A stretch of 6,106 nt of DNA, taken from the NCBI GenBank assembly GCA_021839785.1, contig JAKCAB010000454.1, positions 1-6,106 of the forward strand, written 5' to 3'. Below are positions 5,991 to 6,106 of the stretch, one piece after another. Under the pieces are notes generated by a model that saw only the letters and a program-made list of their open reading frames with translations, was not told the DNA's origin and ran no database searches. This stretch comes from a bacterium. Lineage in GTDB: Bacteria; Verrucomicrobiota; Verrucomicrobiae; Limisphaerales; J093. The translations under genes were made by a program, and so were the position numbers. Position 1 is the first letter of the stretch, and every line of letters begins with the position of its first letter.

Positions 5991-6106
5991 TTAACTGAAC
6001 TGGTTTTCAAATTCCAGAGGTGATTTATAACCCAAGGCGCTGTGGAAGCGCCGGGTGTTGTAAAAGGCTTCGATATACTCAAAGAGTTGGCGTTTGGCTT
6101 CGGTCT
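5991..6106 (-). CDS. IS3-family transposase OrfB, C-terminal end
   Basis: The last 37 codons plus stop (TAA, reverse complement of 5991-5993) of a DDE integrase-type transposase, running off the right edge. The visible peptide includes [14 protein letters not shown], then [16 protein letters not shown]. The pattern YIE-x-FYN-x-x-R-x-HS-x-LGY-x-SP-x-x-FE is the well-known C-terminal signature of IS3 OrfB, following the catalytic Glu, which is not in the window. In this family OrfB is normally made as an OrfAB fusion by a -1 frameshift; that site is also outside. The end of the protein appears intact, so this copy is not truncated at its 3' end. Confidence 0.93.
   Translation of the reverse strand, partial: TEAKRQLFEYIEAFYNTRRFHSALGYKSPLEFENQFS

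Larger units (their letters stand above)
5941..6106 (-). mobile_element. IS3-family insertion sequence, right-hand end only
   Basis: The element enters the window from the right edge with its transposase on the minus strand, so this is the end downstream of orfB. Its boundary is placed at 5941 because TGATCTTTCTTCG starts there, and TGATCTT is also how the terminal inverted repeat of IS3 itself begins. Base composition falls abruptly from about two-thirds GC to near half. IS3 elements usually duplicate three or four target bases, so GTC or CGTC just before 5941 is the candidate duplication; its partner would lie beyond the window. About 50 bases of non-coding end separate the boundary from the transposase stop, as usual in the family. 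Confidence 0.8.

Noticed and set aside
5981..5994. Tandem TGGTTAA direct repeat inside the insertion sequence end
   Set aside because: Two seven-base units next to the transposase stop are too short to interpret and may be chance.
1..6106. CRISPR array, tRNA or rRNA gene
   Set aside because: No regularly spaced repeats, cloverleaf-like sequence or rRNA-like stretch was seen on either strand; coding genes fill nearly the whole window.

Overview
The window is GC-rich (about two-thirds G+C by eye) with short or overlapping gene junctions and few recognisable Shine-Dalgarno sequences. Together with a verrucomicrobial-looking pilus cluster (fused PilM-PilN, a PilO-like protein of the Amuc_1100 type, a PilP-like protein) and a REP-like palindrome, this suggests an environmental member of Verrucomicrobiota, perhaps Limisphaerales/Pedosphaera-like. 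That assignment is an inference, not a measurement.

Positions 3-4635 hold one tightly packed plus-strand operon for a type IV pilus / type II secretion inner-membrane platform. It starts with a protein cut by the left window edge that joins a PilM-like actin-fold domain to a PilN-like membrane domain (a GspL-type layout). A PilO/GspM-like protein follows after 6 bases. A PilP/GspC-like protein overlaps it by ATGA, and a GspE/PilB-family hexameric ATPase overlaps that by GTGA. The first three would form the alignment subcomplex in the inner membrane and periplasm. The ATPase would power pilin or pseudopilin assembly from the cytoplasm. The platform protein, secretin and pilins are not in the window.

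Positions 4636-4746 form a short intergenic region with two adjacent small hairpins and a possible sigma70-type promoter for the next gene.

Positions 4747-5943 carry the N-terminal part of an MmeI-like single-chain restriction-modification enzyme. The nuclease signature (D79...E89-x-K91), the helical connector and methyltransferase motif X (GAHYTS) are present. The reading frame then enters a 63-base imperfect palindrome (5854-5916) and stops at a TGA that is the first triplet of an insertion sequence. The SAM-binding and catalytic methyltransferase motifs are missing, so the gene is disrupted.

Positions 5941-6106 are the right-hand end of an IS3-family element on the minus strand, with its terminal TGATCTTTC end and the last 37 codons of the DDE transposase. 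The window therefore runs from conserved housekeeping pilus genes into a decaying defence gene hit by mobile DNA.
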